Assembly (NCBI RefSeq): GCF_025376885.1 | Contig: NZ_JAHUBR010000001.1 | Span: 558,001-622,000, forward strand | Direction of reading: 5' to 3' | Origin: Pseudoruegeria sp. SHC-113 | GTDB lineage: Bacteria > Pseudomonadota > Alphaproteobacteria > Rhodobacterales > Rhodobacteraceae | DNA length: 64,000 nucleotides | Part shown: in pieces, positions 29,475 to 36,960 of the stretch | How the letters are laid out: every line of letters starts with the position of its first letter | Position numbering within the stretch: the stretch's first letter is position 1 | The notes under the pieces: generated by a model | Database searches by the model: none | Seen by the model: only the letters and a program-made list of their open reading frames with translations | Told to the model about the DNA's origin: nothing | Translations under genes and position numbers: made by a program

Positions 29475-29557
29475 GCCCGGCGGCACGCCGGGCAGCCCCC
29501 GGCCGCCCCCCCCCCCGGGCGGGGGCTTCACCCCCACCTGGCGGCCTGTGGCTGCCC
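29475..29557 (+). repeat. Modular hairpin repeat, copy E
   Basis: Side hairpin GCCCGGCG-GCA-CGCCGGGC (29475-29493), outer pairing GGGCAGC/GCTGCCC and GGCCGCC/GGCGGCC, inner hairpin GGGGGC-TTCA-CCCCC. A run of 11 C (29506-29516) is present, a possible slippage or assembly weak spot. It lies between mutL and rmuC, both on the plus strand. Confidence 0.78.
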
Positions 29558-29602
29558 TCTCCGCGTCTAGCGCATCTGTCCAAAGTCAAAAGACCAAACC
29601 CC

Positions 29603-30928
29603 ATGATTCAACTCGGCGACACCACCCTCTCCCTCTCTGATCCGCTCCTGCTCGGCGTGGGGCTCGCCGCGCTGATCGTGCTGGGCCTGCTCATCGCTTC
29701 GGTGCGCGCAGCGGGGCGCTCGGCGCGGCTGATGGAGCCGCTGGCCCGGCAAATGGGCCACATGGGCCAGCGCGTGGAGCAGCTTTCGCAAGGCCAGTCC
29801 AACCTCGCCGGCAGCCTCTCGAGCGTGTCGCAGAACCAGCAGGTGAGCCAGGCGCAGCTGATGAACCTGATGGAGCAGCGCCTTGGCGAGGTGCAGCTCA
29901 ACGTCAACGAAAACCTCGCCCGTGTGCAGCGCAGCACCGGCGAGAACCTCGCCACGGTGCAACTCCAGATGCAGGAGAGCCTGACCCAGAGCCAGCTGCA
30001 GATGAAGGAGAACCTCGCCAATATCCAGCTCGCCACCTCCCGCAGCCTCGCCGAGGTGCAGGAGAAGATGAACGCCTCCCTGCAGGGCTCGGCCAAGGCC
30101 ACCGCCACCTCGCTCACCGCGCTGCAGGAGCGTCTGCAAACCATCGACAAGGCGCAGGAGAACATCGAGAAACTCTCCGGCAACGTACTGAGCCTGCAGG
30201 ACATCCTCTCCAACAAGCAGACGCGCGGGGCCTTCGGGGAGATCCAGTTGACCGACATCGTCTCTAAGGCGCTCCCGAAGGACAGTTTCGGCCTGCAGGT
30301 GACGCTCTCCAACGGCAAACGGGCCGACTGCCTGATCCACCTGCCCAACCCGCCGGGCCCCATCGTGATCGACAGCAAGTTTCCGCTGGAGGCCTACGAG
30401 GCCCTGCGCCGCGCCGAGACCCCGGCGCAGGTGCAGGAGGCCGCAAGGATGCTGCGCACCTCGGTGAAGAAACACATCAAGGACATCAGCGAGAAATACA
30501 TCATCGAAGGCGAAACCGCTGATGGCGCGCTGATGTTCCTGCCGAGCGAGGCCGTCTACGCCGAGCTGCATGCGAACTTCCCCGAGTTGGTGCGAGAAGG
30601 CTTCGCGGCGCGCGTCTGGATCGTGTCGCCCACCACCTGCATGGCCACGCTCAACACCATGCGCGCGGTGCTCAAGGATGCCCGGATGCGCCAGCAGGCC
30701 AGCCACATCCGCAAGGAGCTGAACCTCCTGCACGCCGATGTGGACCGCCTCGGCACCCGCGTCGAAAACCTCGACCGCCACTTCGGTCAGGCCGCCAAGG
30801 ACATCTCCGAGATCAAGATCAGCGCCGAGAAAGCCGGCCGCCGCGCCGCACGGCTGGACAATTTCGATTTCGAGGAGCTGCAGGCGGAGGAGGCTGTTTC
30901 AAACGTTGTGATCGGGCCGGGCGCGTAG
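29603..30928 (+). CDS. rmuC: DNA recombination protein RmuC
   Basis: A 441-residue RmuC-family protein: an N-terminal membrane anchor (about residues 13-34), a long coiled coil, then the conserved nuclease-like RmuC domain with GAFGEIQLTDIVS, VIDSKFPLEAYE and WIVSPTTCMATLNTM. RmuC limits recombination at inverted repeats. Residues 92-168 form seven consecutive 11-residue repeats (such as ENLATVQLQMQ), a hendecad coiled coil. The start is set at 29603 just before the anchor; the open frame to 29438 runs through repeat E. Confidence 0.92.
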   Translation: MIQLGDTTLSLSDPLLLGVGLAALIVLGLLIASVRAAGRSARLMEPLARQMGHMGQRVEQLSQGQSNLAGSLSSVSQNQQVSQAQLMNLMEQRLGEVQLNVNENLARVQRSTGENLATVQLQMQESLTQSQLQMKENLANIQLATSRSLAEVQEKMNASLQGSAKATATSLTALQERLQTIDKAQENIEKLSGNVLSLQDILSNKQTRGAFGEIQLTDIVSKALPKDSFGLQVTLSNGKRADCLIHLPNPPGPIVIDSKFPLEAYEALRRAETPAQVQEAARMLRTSVKKHIKDISEKYIIEGETADGALMFLPSEAVYAELHANFPELVREGFAARVWIVSPTTCMATLNTMRAVLKDARMRQQASHIRKELNLLHADVDRLGTRVENLDRHFGQAAKDISEIKISAEKAGRRAARLDNFDFEELQAEEAVSNVVIGPGA

Positions 30929-30971
30929 CCGGGGATGAAAACCGGGGCCGGATCCTGTAGCATCCTAGGTG

Positions 30972-31190
30972 ATGCCAGATTCCGCCCCGATCCTTGAGAG
31001 CGTTCTCACATGCCCTGCCTGCGGCCACCGCACAGGAAACGTCATGCCGACGGACTGCTGCCAATGGTTCTACGAATGCCCCACTTGCAAGGTGTTGCTG
31101 AAGCCCAAGCCGGGCGACTGCTGCGTGTACTGCTCTTACGGATCGGTGCCTTGTCCGCCCGTCCAGTCAGGCGATGGCTGCTGCGGCTGA
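30972..31190 (+). CDS. GDCCVxC-type small Cys-rich protein
   Basis: A 72-residue protein with 12 Cys arranged as CPAC, DCC, CPTC, GDCCVYC, CPP and a terminal CC. GDCCVYCSYGSVPCPP matches the GDCCVxC family, some members of which are selenoproteins; here all positions are Cys codons. Metal binding (mercury, zinc or similar) is plausible from the CxxC pairs but unproven. ATG at 30972 directly follows an in-frame GTG. It lies 43 bases after rmuC. Confidence 0.8.
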   Translation: MPDSAPILESVLTCPACGHRTGNVMPTDCCQWFYECPTCKVLLKPKPGDCCVYCSYGSVPCPPVQSGDGCCG

Positions 31191-31236
31191 CCTGTGTCAC
31201 GGCTTGATCCGGATCATGGTGCGCCGCTATCCTGCC

Positions 31237-31283
31237 TGTACAAAACGGACAAAGCGCTCCCGAGGCCTTGTACAGATTGGACA
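31237..31283 (+). promoter_or_regulatory. Two direct repeats upstream of the DUF3775 gene, possible operator
   Basis: TGTACAAAACGGACA (31237-31251) and TGTACAGATTGGACA (31269-31283) match at 12 of 15 positions and are spaced 32 bases apart, about three helical turns. The second ends five bases before the start codon, where a Shine-Dalgarno would be expected and is not seen. The binder is unknown. Confidence 0.4.
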
Positions 31284-31287
31284 GAAT

Positions 31288-31683
31288 ATGCCCCTTCAGA
31301 TTGCCCCCGAAAAAGTCGCCCAGGTGATCGTGCGGGCGCGCGAGTTTGACTCCAAGGTTGCCCGCTGGGACGGCCCCGGCGACTCGCGCGACAGTGACTC
31401 GATCCTTGAAAGCCGCAGCGGCGATGCCACCGAGGCCGAGCTGCGGGAATTCATCCGGGGCCTCAACGAGGACGAGCAGGCGAGCCTTGTGGCCGTCATG
31501 TGGATCGGGCGTGACAGTTTCGATGCCAGCGAGCTGGAGGAGGCCATCGCCACCGCGCGGGCCGAGGCCACGGGGCCGACAGACGATTACCTGCTGGGCG
31601 TGCCGCTGCTGTCGGACTTCCTCGAAGACGGGCTGGACGCGCTGGGGATCAGCGTGGAAGACGCCGAGCAGGGCATTCTGTAG
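31288..31683 (+). CDS. DUF3775 domain-containing protein
   Basis: A 131-residue acidic protein beginning MPLQIAPEKVAQVIVRAREF, with ELREFIRGLNEDEQASLVAV and MWIGRD in the middle, typical of the DUF3775 family of alphaproteobacteria. The C-terminus (VPLLSDFLEDGLDALGIS) resembles that of related members. Function unknown; soluble, mostly helical, no catalytic motif seen. The start is placed after a pair of direct repeats rather than at the distant ATG 31174, which would overlap the preceding gene. Confidence 0.8.
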   Translation: MPLQIAPEKVAQVIVRAREFDSKVARWDGPGDSRDSDSILESRSGDATEAELREFIRGLNEDEQASLVAVMWIGRDSFDASELEEAIATARAEATGPTDDYLLGVPLLSDFLEDGLDALGISVEDAEQGIL

Positions 31684-31689
31684 CCGGCG

Positions 31690-32703
31690 TTACTCGCCGC
31701 AGATCGCCTGCAGGCTGATCCATTGCCCGTCGGTCAGAACGGGCTTTGTGTCCTGACCGCGCATCGGATCGGCCTCGATCAGGGGCAGGGTCGTTTCACC
31801 GGAAATATCCACCGCGTAGGCATAGGGCGTGCTGGAGATGCCGCGCGCGGCGAAACGGGCCAGCAGGGCCTCTGTGGGCACCGGATCGGGTTCGGCGATC
31901 AGCAGCGTTTCGGCAAATGCATCCAGCACCTCGGGCGCGATGTCGCCGGTTGTCATCAGGTGCAGCGTGGCGCGCAGGCCGGCGGCTTCCAGAAGCTCCT
32001 CCATCGTATCCTGCGCGGCGCGGCGCTCGGCCTCGGCCAGCAGGTAGCCCGCCGTCACCGCCGGATCCTCCGGATCCTCCACCAGCGCACGGTTCATCAC
32101 GATATAGCCGCCGGGCAGATGCACCGTGTTGCGCACACCGCCGGGCAGCACCACGAGCTTGTCATTCGGCCCTAACACGTTTTCGCGCAGCCGGTTCAGC
32201 GCCTTGACGCCATAGGTGCCATCGCAGGGCGCGCCCGAGAGCCGCACGAGCCGGTTCAGGAGCTTCTCGCCCACATCCGCGCGCTTGGCGGCGGGCACGA
32301 TGGTGCCTGCGTAGCGCGTCAGCGCGTCGGGCAGCCAGAAGACGCTCAGCAGCAGGATGGCCAGCGAGAGGCCGCCGATGATCATGCCCCTCAGGCGGCC
32401 CGGATGCGGGCGGCTGCGCGCGATGGCCTGCCGCACCTGCCCGATGGCCTCGATCATATCGGCGTCTTCGATCTCCAGCGTTTCGCTGCCCTCGGCATCA
32501 GGCGCGTAGAGCGCGGGGCGTTCGCCAGGATTGAGCCGCTCGATGGCCGCAAGGGACCAATGCGTCAGGGGCTGATCGGCGGCGTTGGAGAGCACGAGCG
32601 TCGCGTTGCCGAAGGAAACAACCACATCCCGCCGCTGGGCATCGGCGCCGGGTTTCCAGATCCCAGTGGTTTCCAGCCTCTGATATTTGGTGAGGGCCGT
32701 CAT
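31690..32703 (-). CDS. M48-like membrane protein lacking the zinc motif
   Basis: A 337-residue protein with one strong transmembrane segment near residues 107-127 (GMIIGGLSLAILLLSVFWLP). The following domain contains NTVHLPGGYIVMNRALVED and then AGYLLAEAERR, which lines up with the LPGG.IV...L and HExxH regions of M48 peptidases, but the metal-binding HExxH is replaced by AEAER. It is probably a non-catalytic relative. The start at 32703 (MTALTKYQRLE) is preferred over 32778 by length and content; no good Shine-Dalgarno is seen. The family call is inference. Confidence 0.6.
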   Translation of the reverse strand: MTALTKYQRLETTGIWKPGADAQRRDVVVSFGNATLVLSNAADQPLTHWSLAAIERLNPGERPALYAPDAEGSETLEIEDADMIEAIGQVRQAIARSRPHPGRLRGMIIGGLSLAILLLSVFWLPDALTRYAGTIVPAAKRADVGEKLLNRLVRLSGAPCDGTYGVKALNRLRENVLGPNDKLVVLPGGVRNTVHLPGGYIVMNRALVEDPEDPAVTAGYLLAEAERRAAQDTMEELLEAAGLRATLHLMTTGDIAPEVLDAFAETLLIAEPDPVPTEALLARFAARGISSTPYAYAVDISGETTLPLIEADPMRGQDTKPVLTDGQWISLQAICGE

Positions 32704-32839
32704 ATGTTGGGTGGTGCCTGCGACTGCTTGTTGTTGGGCGCAGGATAGACGCAACATCTGCGCTTCACAATCCGCCAATCCCGCCAGAGCGCTGCGGATG
32801 GCTCTTCCGGGGCGCGTGCGGCTGCTTTACGGTGGCCGC

Positions 32840-33490
32840 ATGATCCTCTCCCGCGGCCGAGGGCTGCTCTTCATCCACATCCCGAAAACCGGGGGCACCT
32901 CGCTGGCGTTGGCGCTGGAGGCGCGGGCGATGAAGGACGATATCCTCGTGGGCGACACGCCCAAGGCGGTGAACCGGCGCAAGCGGCAGAAGGGGCTTTC
33001 CACCAAGGGGCGGCTCTGGAAGCACTCCACGCTGGCCGATCTGGACGGGCTCATCACCGCCGAGGAGATCGACGCGCTGTTCATCTGCACGCTGGTGCGC
33101 AACCCGTGGGACAGGGCGGTGAGCTATTACCACTGGTTGCAGACGCAGAGCTTTGACCACCCCGCCGTGGGGCTGGCGAAATCCCTTGAGTTCAGCCCGT
33201 TCCTGAACCACCCGCAGACCCGCGCTTCGCTGCTGCAAACGCCCTATGGCCACTACGTGACGGATGCACGCGGGCGGGAATGTTGCTCCAAATTCATCCG
33301 TCTGGAACATCTGGACGAGGATCTTCTGGCGCTCGAAGCCCATCTGGGCTTTTCCCTGCGCCCGCTTCCCTCGGAGAACGCTTCGAGGCGTGGGCGCGAC
33401 TACCGGGCCTATTATTCCGAAGCCGATGCCGCCCTCGTGGCCCGGCTCTGCGCGGTGGATATTGGACGATTCGGATATGTTTTCACGTAG
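32840..33490 (+). CDS. Family 2 sulfotransferase-like protein
   Basis: A 216-residue protein with FIHIPKTGGTSLALAL at residues 11-26, the 5'-phosphosulfate-binding loop, and RNPWDRAVSYYHWL near residue 94, the 3'-phosphate motif of PAPS sulfotransferases. Such proteins are common in Roseobacter genomes and probably modify surface glycans, but the acceptor is unknown. The start at 32840 gives the family N-terminus; an upstream in-frame extension overlaps the divergent M48-like gene. A short hairpin with a T run follows. Confidence 0.85.
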   Translation: MILSRGRGLLFIHIPKTGGTSLALALEARAMKDDILVGDTPKAVNRRKRQKGLSTKGRLWKHSTLADLDGLITAEEIDALFICTLVRNPWDRAVSYYHWLQTQSFDHPAVGLAKSLEFSPFLNHPQTRASLLQTPYGHYVTDARGRECCSKFIRLEHLDEDLLALEAHLGFSLRPLPSENASRRGRDYRAYYSEADAALVARLCAVDIGRFGYVFT

Positions 33491-33573
33491 CGTCACTTGA
33501 CGGGAACTCACCCGTGAGTTGTGGGTGCGATTGGCGACAATCCCGCCCCTACAGGCGTTTTTACTCCAGAACC

Positions 33574-33593
33574 GGGCATAATGCCCTTTTTTT
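33574..33593 (+). terminator. Probable Rho-independent terminator of the sulfotransferase gene
   Basis: GGGCA-TAA-TGCCC followed by seven T. The five-bp stem is short, so the call is moderate. It sits 84 bases after the stop and before the Hint gene promoter region. Confidence 0.5.
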
Positions 33594-33680
33594 GCCAGAG
33601 ATGGGCCGAAGTTCCGTCCCGACAATCAGGCTTGATGGTTAACGAGGGATGACTGCACCTCCCGATCAAAGGCTACGCAC

Positions 33681-34343
33681 ATGTTTGGATTTAAGAAACT
33701 GATGAAAAGGACTCCCCTCGGGCGGTCCGACAGTTCCGAAGCCGCCGGTGAACTGGGCACTGCACCTGCCCGCACCGCTGGCCTCGTGAGTGGAACGAAA
33801 GTCGCCAGCACGCTCGGCTGGCGCCCCGTCGAGGCAATCGACGTGGGGGACAAGGTACTCACTTTTGACGGCGGCATGCAGCCGGTCGTCCGCGTGGAGC
33901 GCGAAACGCTCTGGAAGGGAACGGCGGCCTGCCCGAAAGAGCAGTGGCCGCTGCGCGTGCCCACCGGCGCGCTGGGCAATCAGGATCCGATGTTCCTGCT
34001 GCCCGATCAGAACGTGCTGATCGAATCCGACACCGCCGAGGAAGTTCTGGGCGATCCCTTCGCCTTGATCCCGGCGTTGGCGCTGGAAGGGGTGTCGGGC
34101 ATCCGCCGCATCCGCCCGCACCGGGTGTTGGAAGTGATCACGCTGCACTTCGAAACCGACCAGATCGTTTTCGCCAACATCGGGGCCTTGTTCCATTGCC
34201 CCGCCGCCGCGCAAAGCGATCTGCTGACAGCGGAAGGTGAGAACCGCTACGAGCCGCTGCCGCTGACGCAGGCCTGCCTGCTGTCGGATTTCATCGAGCG
34301 CGAAGCCGAGGATTTCCGTACTCAGAACGCCCGCCCGATCTAA
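33681..34343 (+). CDS. Hint (Hedgehog/intein) domain-containing protein
   Basis: A 220-residue protein. GLVSGTKVASTLGWRPVEAI and DVGDKVLTFDG are the start of a Hint-type fold as found in many Rhodobacteraceae proteins, where an N-terminal small residue (here Ser-Gly, not Cys) begins the domain. Classic splicing residues are not seen, so autoprocessing is uncertain. No RTX repeats or other domain precede it. Two strong hairpins follow before the convergent GST gene. Confidence 0.8.
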   Translation: MFGFKKLMKRTPLGRSDSSEAAGELGTAPARTAGLVSGTKVASTLGWRPVEAIDVGDKVLTFDGGMQPVVRVERETLWKGTAACPKEQWPLRVPTGALGNQDPMFLLPDQNVLIESDTAEEVLGDPFALIPALALEGVSGIRRIRPHRVLEVITLHFETDQIVFANIGALFHCPAAAQSDLLTAEGENRYEPLPLTQACLLSDFIEREAEDFRTQNARPI

Positions 34344-34365
34344 GAGGGCTCACCGCACGTTTTTC

Positions 34366-34393
34366 AGGCCCGCGCCCCTCGTGCGGGCCTTTG
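34366..34393 (+). terminator. Hairpin terminator after the Hint gene, first
   Basis: Stem AGGCCCGC (34366-34373) / GCGGGCCT (34383-34390) with a nine-base loop and TTT following. It is the first of two hairpins in this convergent gap. Confidence 0.6.
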
Positions 34394-34422
34394 GCGAGTG
34401 CCCGTCGAGCGGATTTTCAGCG

Positions 34423-34454
34423 CCCGGACCCGGAAAAACCAGGGCCGGGCGTTT
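34423..34454 (+). terminator. Hairpin terminator after the Hint gene, second
   Basis: GCCCGG-A-CCC pairs with GGG-CCGGGC around GGAAAAACCA, then GTTTT. It lies 14 bases before the stop of the convergent GST gene. Confidence 0.6.
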
Positions 34455-34468
34455 TGCATGGCCTGTGC

Positions 34469-35110
34469 TCAGGCGCGGTCGCCCGGATTGCCGGGCATCA
34501 GATCATAGGGTGCCTTCCAGCCCGGCAGGCTGGAGATGTTGGTCAGCCAGCGGTCGATATTGGGCCAATCCGCGCGGTTGAAGCTGAATTCTTCCGGGTA
34601 GTAAAGATAGCTGCAGCAGGTGAAATCCGCGATGGTGGGCTTGTCGGCCACGATCCAGTCGCGGCCCTCAAGATGGGCCTCCAGCACCGTGAGCGCGCCT
34701 TTCAGGCGGCCCTGAAGAAAGCCGATGACTTCGGCGGGGCGTTTGTCCTCCGGCAGGAAGTTCATCAGGAAGCGCGTCACCCCGGCCTGGCTCGACATCT
34801 TGTGGTTGTCCCAGAGGATCCAGCGCAGGATCTCGCGGCGTTCTTCCGGCGTTGCACCGCCGAATTTGCCGGTTTTCTCCACGAGGTAATCCTGAATCAC
34901 GCCGGATTGCGTCAGGGTGATGCCGGCCTCTTCATCGATCAGAACCGGGGCCTCGCCCATTTCGTTCAGGCCCTTGTAGCCTTCACTGCGGGCCTCGCCG
35001 TTGAAGAAATCCACGAACACGGGCTCCCAGTCGAGGCCCGTGAGTTCAAGTGTCAGCGCAGCCTTGTAGGAATGGCCGCTCTCGCCGAAGCAATGCAGTT
35101 TCAGTGTCAT
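34469..35110 (-). CDS. Glutathione S-transferase family protein
   Basis: A 213-residue GST. The N-terminal thioredoxin-like domain starts KLHCFGESGHSYKAALTL, with Ser residues where the catalytic residue is expected; GEAPVLIDEEAG and LTQSGVIQDYLVEKTG are the cis-Pro and glutathione-contact segments. The helical domain has WIVADKPTIADF, the conserved N-capping box. Substrate unknown. It follows a 70-residue gene on the same strand with a 20-base gap. Confidence 0.85.
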   Translation of the reverse strand: MTLKLHCFGESGHSYKAALTLELTGLDWEPVFVDFFNGEARSEGYKGLNEMGEAPVLIDEEAGITLTQSGVIQDYLVEKTGKFGGATPEERREILRWILWDNHKMSSQAGVTRFLMNFLPEDKRPAEVIGFLQGRLKGALTVLEAHLEGRDWIVADKPTIADFTCCSYLYYPEEFSFNRADWPNIDRWLTNISSLPGWKAPYDLMPGNPGDRA

Positions 35111-35130
35111 TTTGGAAAAGTGCCTTTTCG

Positions 35131-35343
35131 TCAGCTCTTGCGGGAGGCCAGCTCGGCCTGAAACAGGCGCAGCCGGTGGGGCAGCGTTTCCTCGTCGGTC
35201 ACGCTGTTGAAATTCTCAAGCAGGAAGACGAGCGCTTCGTCCTGGCTCAGCCCGGCTTCGGCCGAGAAGCGGCGCAGGGTGCGATAGGCGGTTTCGGTCA
35301 GGGCGACCGGAAAGCGGCGGGTGAGCCGCAGGCGCTTCGGCAT
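35131..35343 (-). CDS. Small hypothetical protein, possibly ribbon-helix-helix
   Basis: A 70-residue basic protein. RLTRRFPVALTETAYRTLRR followed by FSAEAGLSQDEALVFLLENF looks like a beta strand plus two helices, as in ribbon-helix-helix or CopG-like regulators, but the resemblance is weak. No toxin-like partner is adjacent; it precedes the GST gene by 20 bases and may be cotranscribed with it. Function unknown. Confidence 0.55.
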   Translation of the reverse strand: MPKRLRLTRRFPVALTETAYRTLRRFSAEAGLSQDEALVFLLENFNSVTDEETLPHRLRLFQAELASRKS

Positions 35344-35442
35344 GGTTCTTCCCGTTGATCGTTCACCTGCACACTAAAGCCGATGCGCAGGAGAAACGAC
35401 AGGGGAAAACACGCCGAAGCGGGGCCAAGCAAGTCCGGGCGC

Positions 35443-35838
35443 TTAGCCGGCGGATTTGGCGTCTTCCTTGGCGAGCTGCGCTTCGCCCCATTCGAGGCGG
35501 GCTTTCAGATCGCCGATGGCGGCGGTCAGCTCGTCGCGCTGGGCTTCCATATCCGCAAGGCGGCGGTAGCCCACTTCCATCGTGCGCCGGATCTGCACGT
35601 GCTGCGAGTCCGCCACGTTGTAGAGCTCCAGCAGCTGCCGGATCTCTTCAAGGCTGAAGCCAAAGCGCTTGCCGCGCAGGATCAGCTTGAGGCGGGCGCG
35701 GTCCGTCTTGTTGTAGAGGCGGCGCTGGCCTTCGCGGTAAGGGGCGAGAAGCTCCTTGGATTCGTAGAAACGCAGCGCGCGCGCCGTCACGCCGAATTCA
35801 TCGCACATTTCGCGGATGGTCATGAAATCGTCGGTCAC
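35443..35838 (-). CDS. MerR family transcriptional regulator (first)
   Basis: A 131-residue MerR protein. The winged helix-turn-helix is MTIREMCDEFGVTARALRFY (from residue 6) with YREGQRRLYNKTDRARLKL, followed by a coiled-coil and ending without a Cys-rich effector site. Start GTG at 35838 has GGGGAG eight bases upstream; the longer frame to 35889 has none. A paralogue lies 150 bases upstream on the same strand. Such MerR genes in Rhodobacteraceae often sit beside fatty-acid genes; here the neighbours are thioesterases. Confidence 0.85.
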   Translation of the reverse strand: MTDDFMTIREMCDEFGVTARALRFYESKELLAPYREGQRRLYNKTDRARLKLILRGKRFGFSLEEIRQLLELYNVADSQHVQIRRTMEVGYRRLADMEAQRDELTAAIGDLKARLEWGEAQLAKEDAKSAG

Positions 35839-35987
35839 GCGGTTGTCTCCCCAATCGTGTGTTTCGGTGGTTTCCCCGAAGTCGTGCACCTTGACGCAAA
35901 GGGCAAGATGCCTGCGCCGCCGGTTGCGCGATTACGCCACGTCACTGGGGCGTGACGCTTCGTGCCGAACCCGGCGAAGCCGATGGT

Positions 35988-36359
35988 TCAGCCGCCAGCC
36001 TGCTTGGCAACATCGTCGCGCAGGGCCTGCAACTCGCCTATCGTGGCATCGAGTTGCGCCTTCTGCTCGGCCAGTTCCGCAAGCTGCCTGTCGGCCAGTT
36101 CGATCCAGGCCTCCATCTGAGCCCCGGTGCCTTTCTCCTCGTAAATCAGGAGCCATTGGCGGATTTCTTCGAGGCTGAACCCAAAGCGCCGCCCTCGCAG
36201 GATCAGCGTCATCCGGGCCACCTCGCGGGGGGTGTAAAACCGGCTTCGTCCCTCTTTTTCCGGGCGCAGAAGCTCGATGTACTCGTAATACCTCAGGGTG
36301 CGCGGGGTTACGTCGAACTTCGCGCACATCTCTTTGAAGGAAAGGCGTGTTTCGGTCAT
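35988..36359 (-). CDS. MerR family transcriptional regulator (second)
   Basis: A 123-residue MerR protein: LSFKEMCAKFDVTPRTLRYY, then RSRFYTPREVARMTLILRGR and a C-terminal coiled coil, no metal-binding Cys. It shares RRFGFSLEEIRQ(W/L)L with its neighbour, marking the pair as paralogues. The ATG at 36359 is preferred; GGGAG lies about 12 bases upstream. It is divergent from the two thioesterase genes, 151 bases apart, and is the likely candidate to regulate them or itself. Confidence 0.85.
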   Translation of the reverse strand: MTETRLSFKEMCAKFDVTPRTLRYYEYIELLRPEKEGRSRFYTPREVARMTLILRGRRFGFSLEEIRQWLLIYEEKGTGAQMEAWIELADRQLAELAEQKAQLDATIGELQALRDDVAKQAGG

Positions 36360-36510
36360 AGGCACCATGTCTCCCTGACGCCAACGTAATGGCTTCGCGG
36401 CGCGGGTGCAATCGGCAAGGCGCGCCGGATCGGCGGGGCATTTGAGGCTTGCGGCGGTTTTCCGCAGGGCCAATAAATGGGTGGACGTGACGGGAAGGGA
36501 AAGGCAGCCG

Positions 36511-36960
36511 ATGGCCTCTGACAGCACAAAACCAAGCCGGGCCGAGATCGCCTCGCAGTTCATCAACGCCATTCCCCATTCGCGCGCGCTGGGAATGGTG
36601 ATGAAGGATGTTGAGCCCGGCATCGTGCGCATCACCATGCCCTATGATTCCCGCCTTGTGGGCGATCCGCGCACCGGTGTGATGCATGGCGGGGCCGTGT
36701 CGGCGCTGATGGACACCTGCTGCGGCGCGGCCGTGATCAGCCACCCGAAAGCGCCGATCACCACGGCCACGCTGGACCTGCGGATCGATTATTTCCGCCC
36801 CGCAACGCCGGGGGAAACCCTCCTGTGCGAGGCCCATTGCCACCTGATGACCCGCAGCGCCGCCTTCGTGCGCGCGACCGCATGGGACGCCGACACCTCG
36901 CGCCCGGTGGCCGCGGCCAACGGCGTGTTCACGCTCTCCAACGTGAAGGGGAAGAATTGA
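36511..36960 (+). CDS. PaaI family hotdog thioesterase (first)
   Basis: A 149-residue hotdog-fold acyl-CoA thioesterase. DPRTGVMHGGAVSALMDTCC is the family motif with His-Gly-Gly and the catalytic Asp, and TATLDLRIDYFRPATPGETL is the conserved second half. Substrates are acyl- or aryl-CoA thioesters, not predictable here. The ATG at 36511 fits the domain start. Its stop codon overlaps the start of a second thioesterase (TGATG), so the two are coupled. Confidence 0.88.
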   Translation: MASDSTKPSRAEIASQFINAIPHSRALGMVMKDVEPGIVRITMPYDSRLVGDPRTGVMHGGAVSALMDTCCGAAVISHPKAPITTATLDLRIDYFRPATPGETLLCEAHCHLMTRSAAFVRATAWDADTSRPVAAANGVFTLSNVKGKN

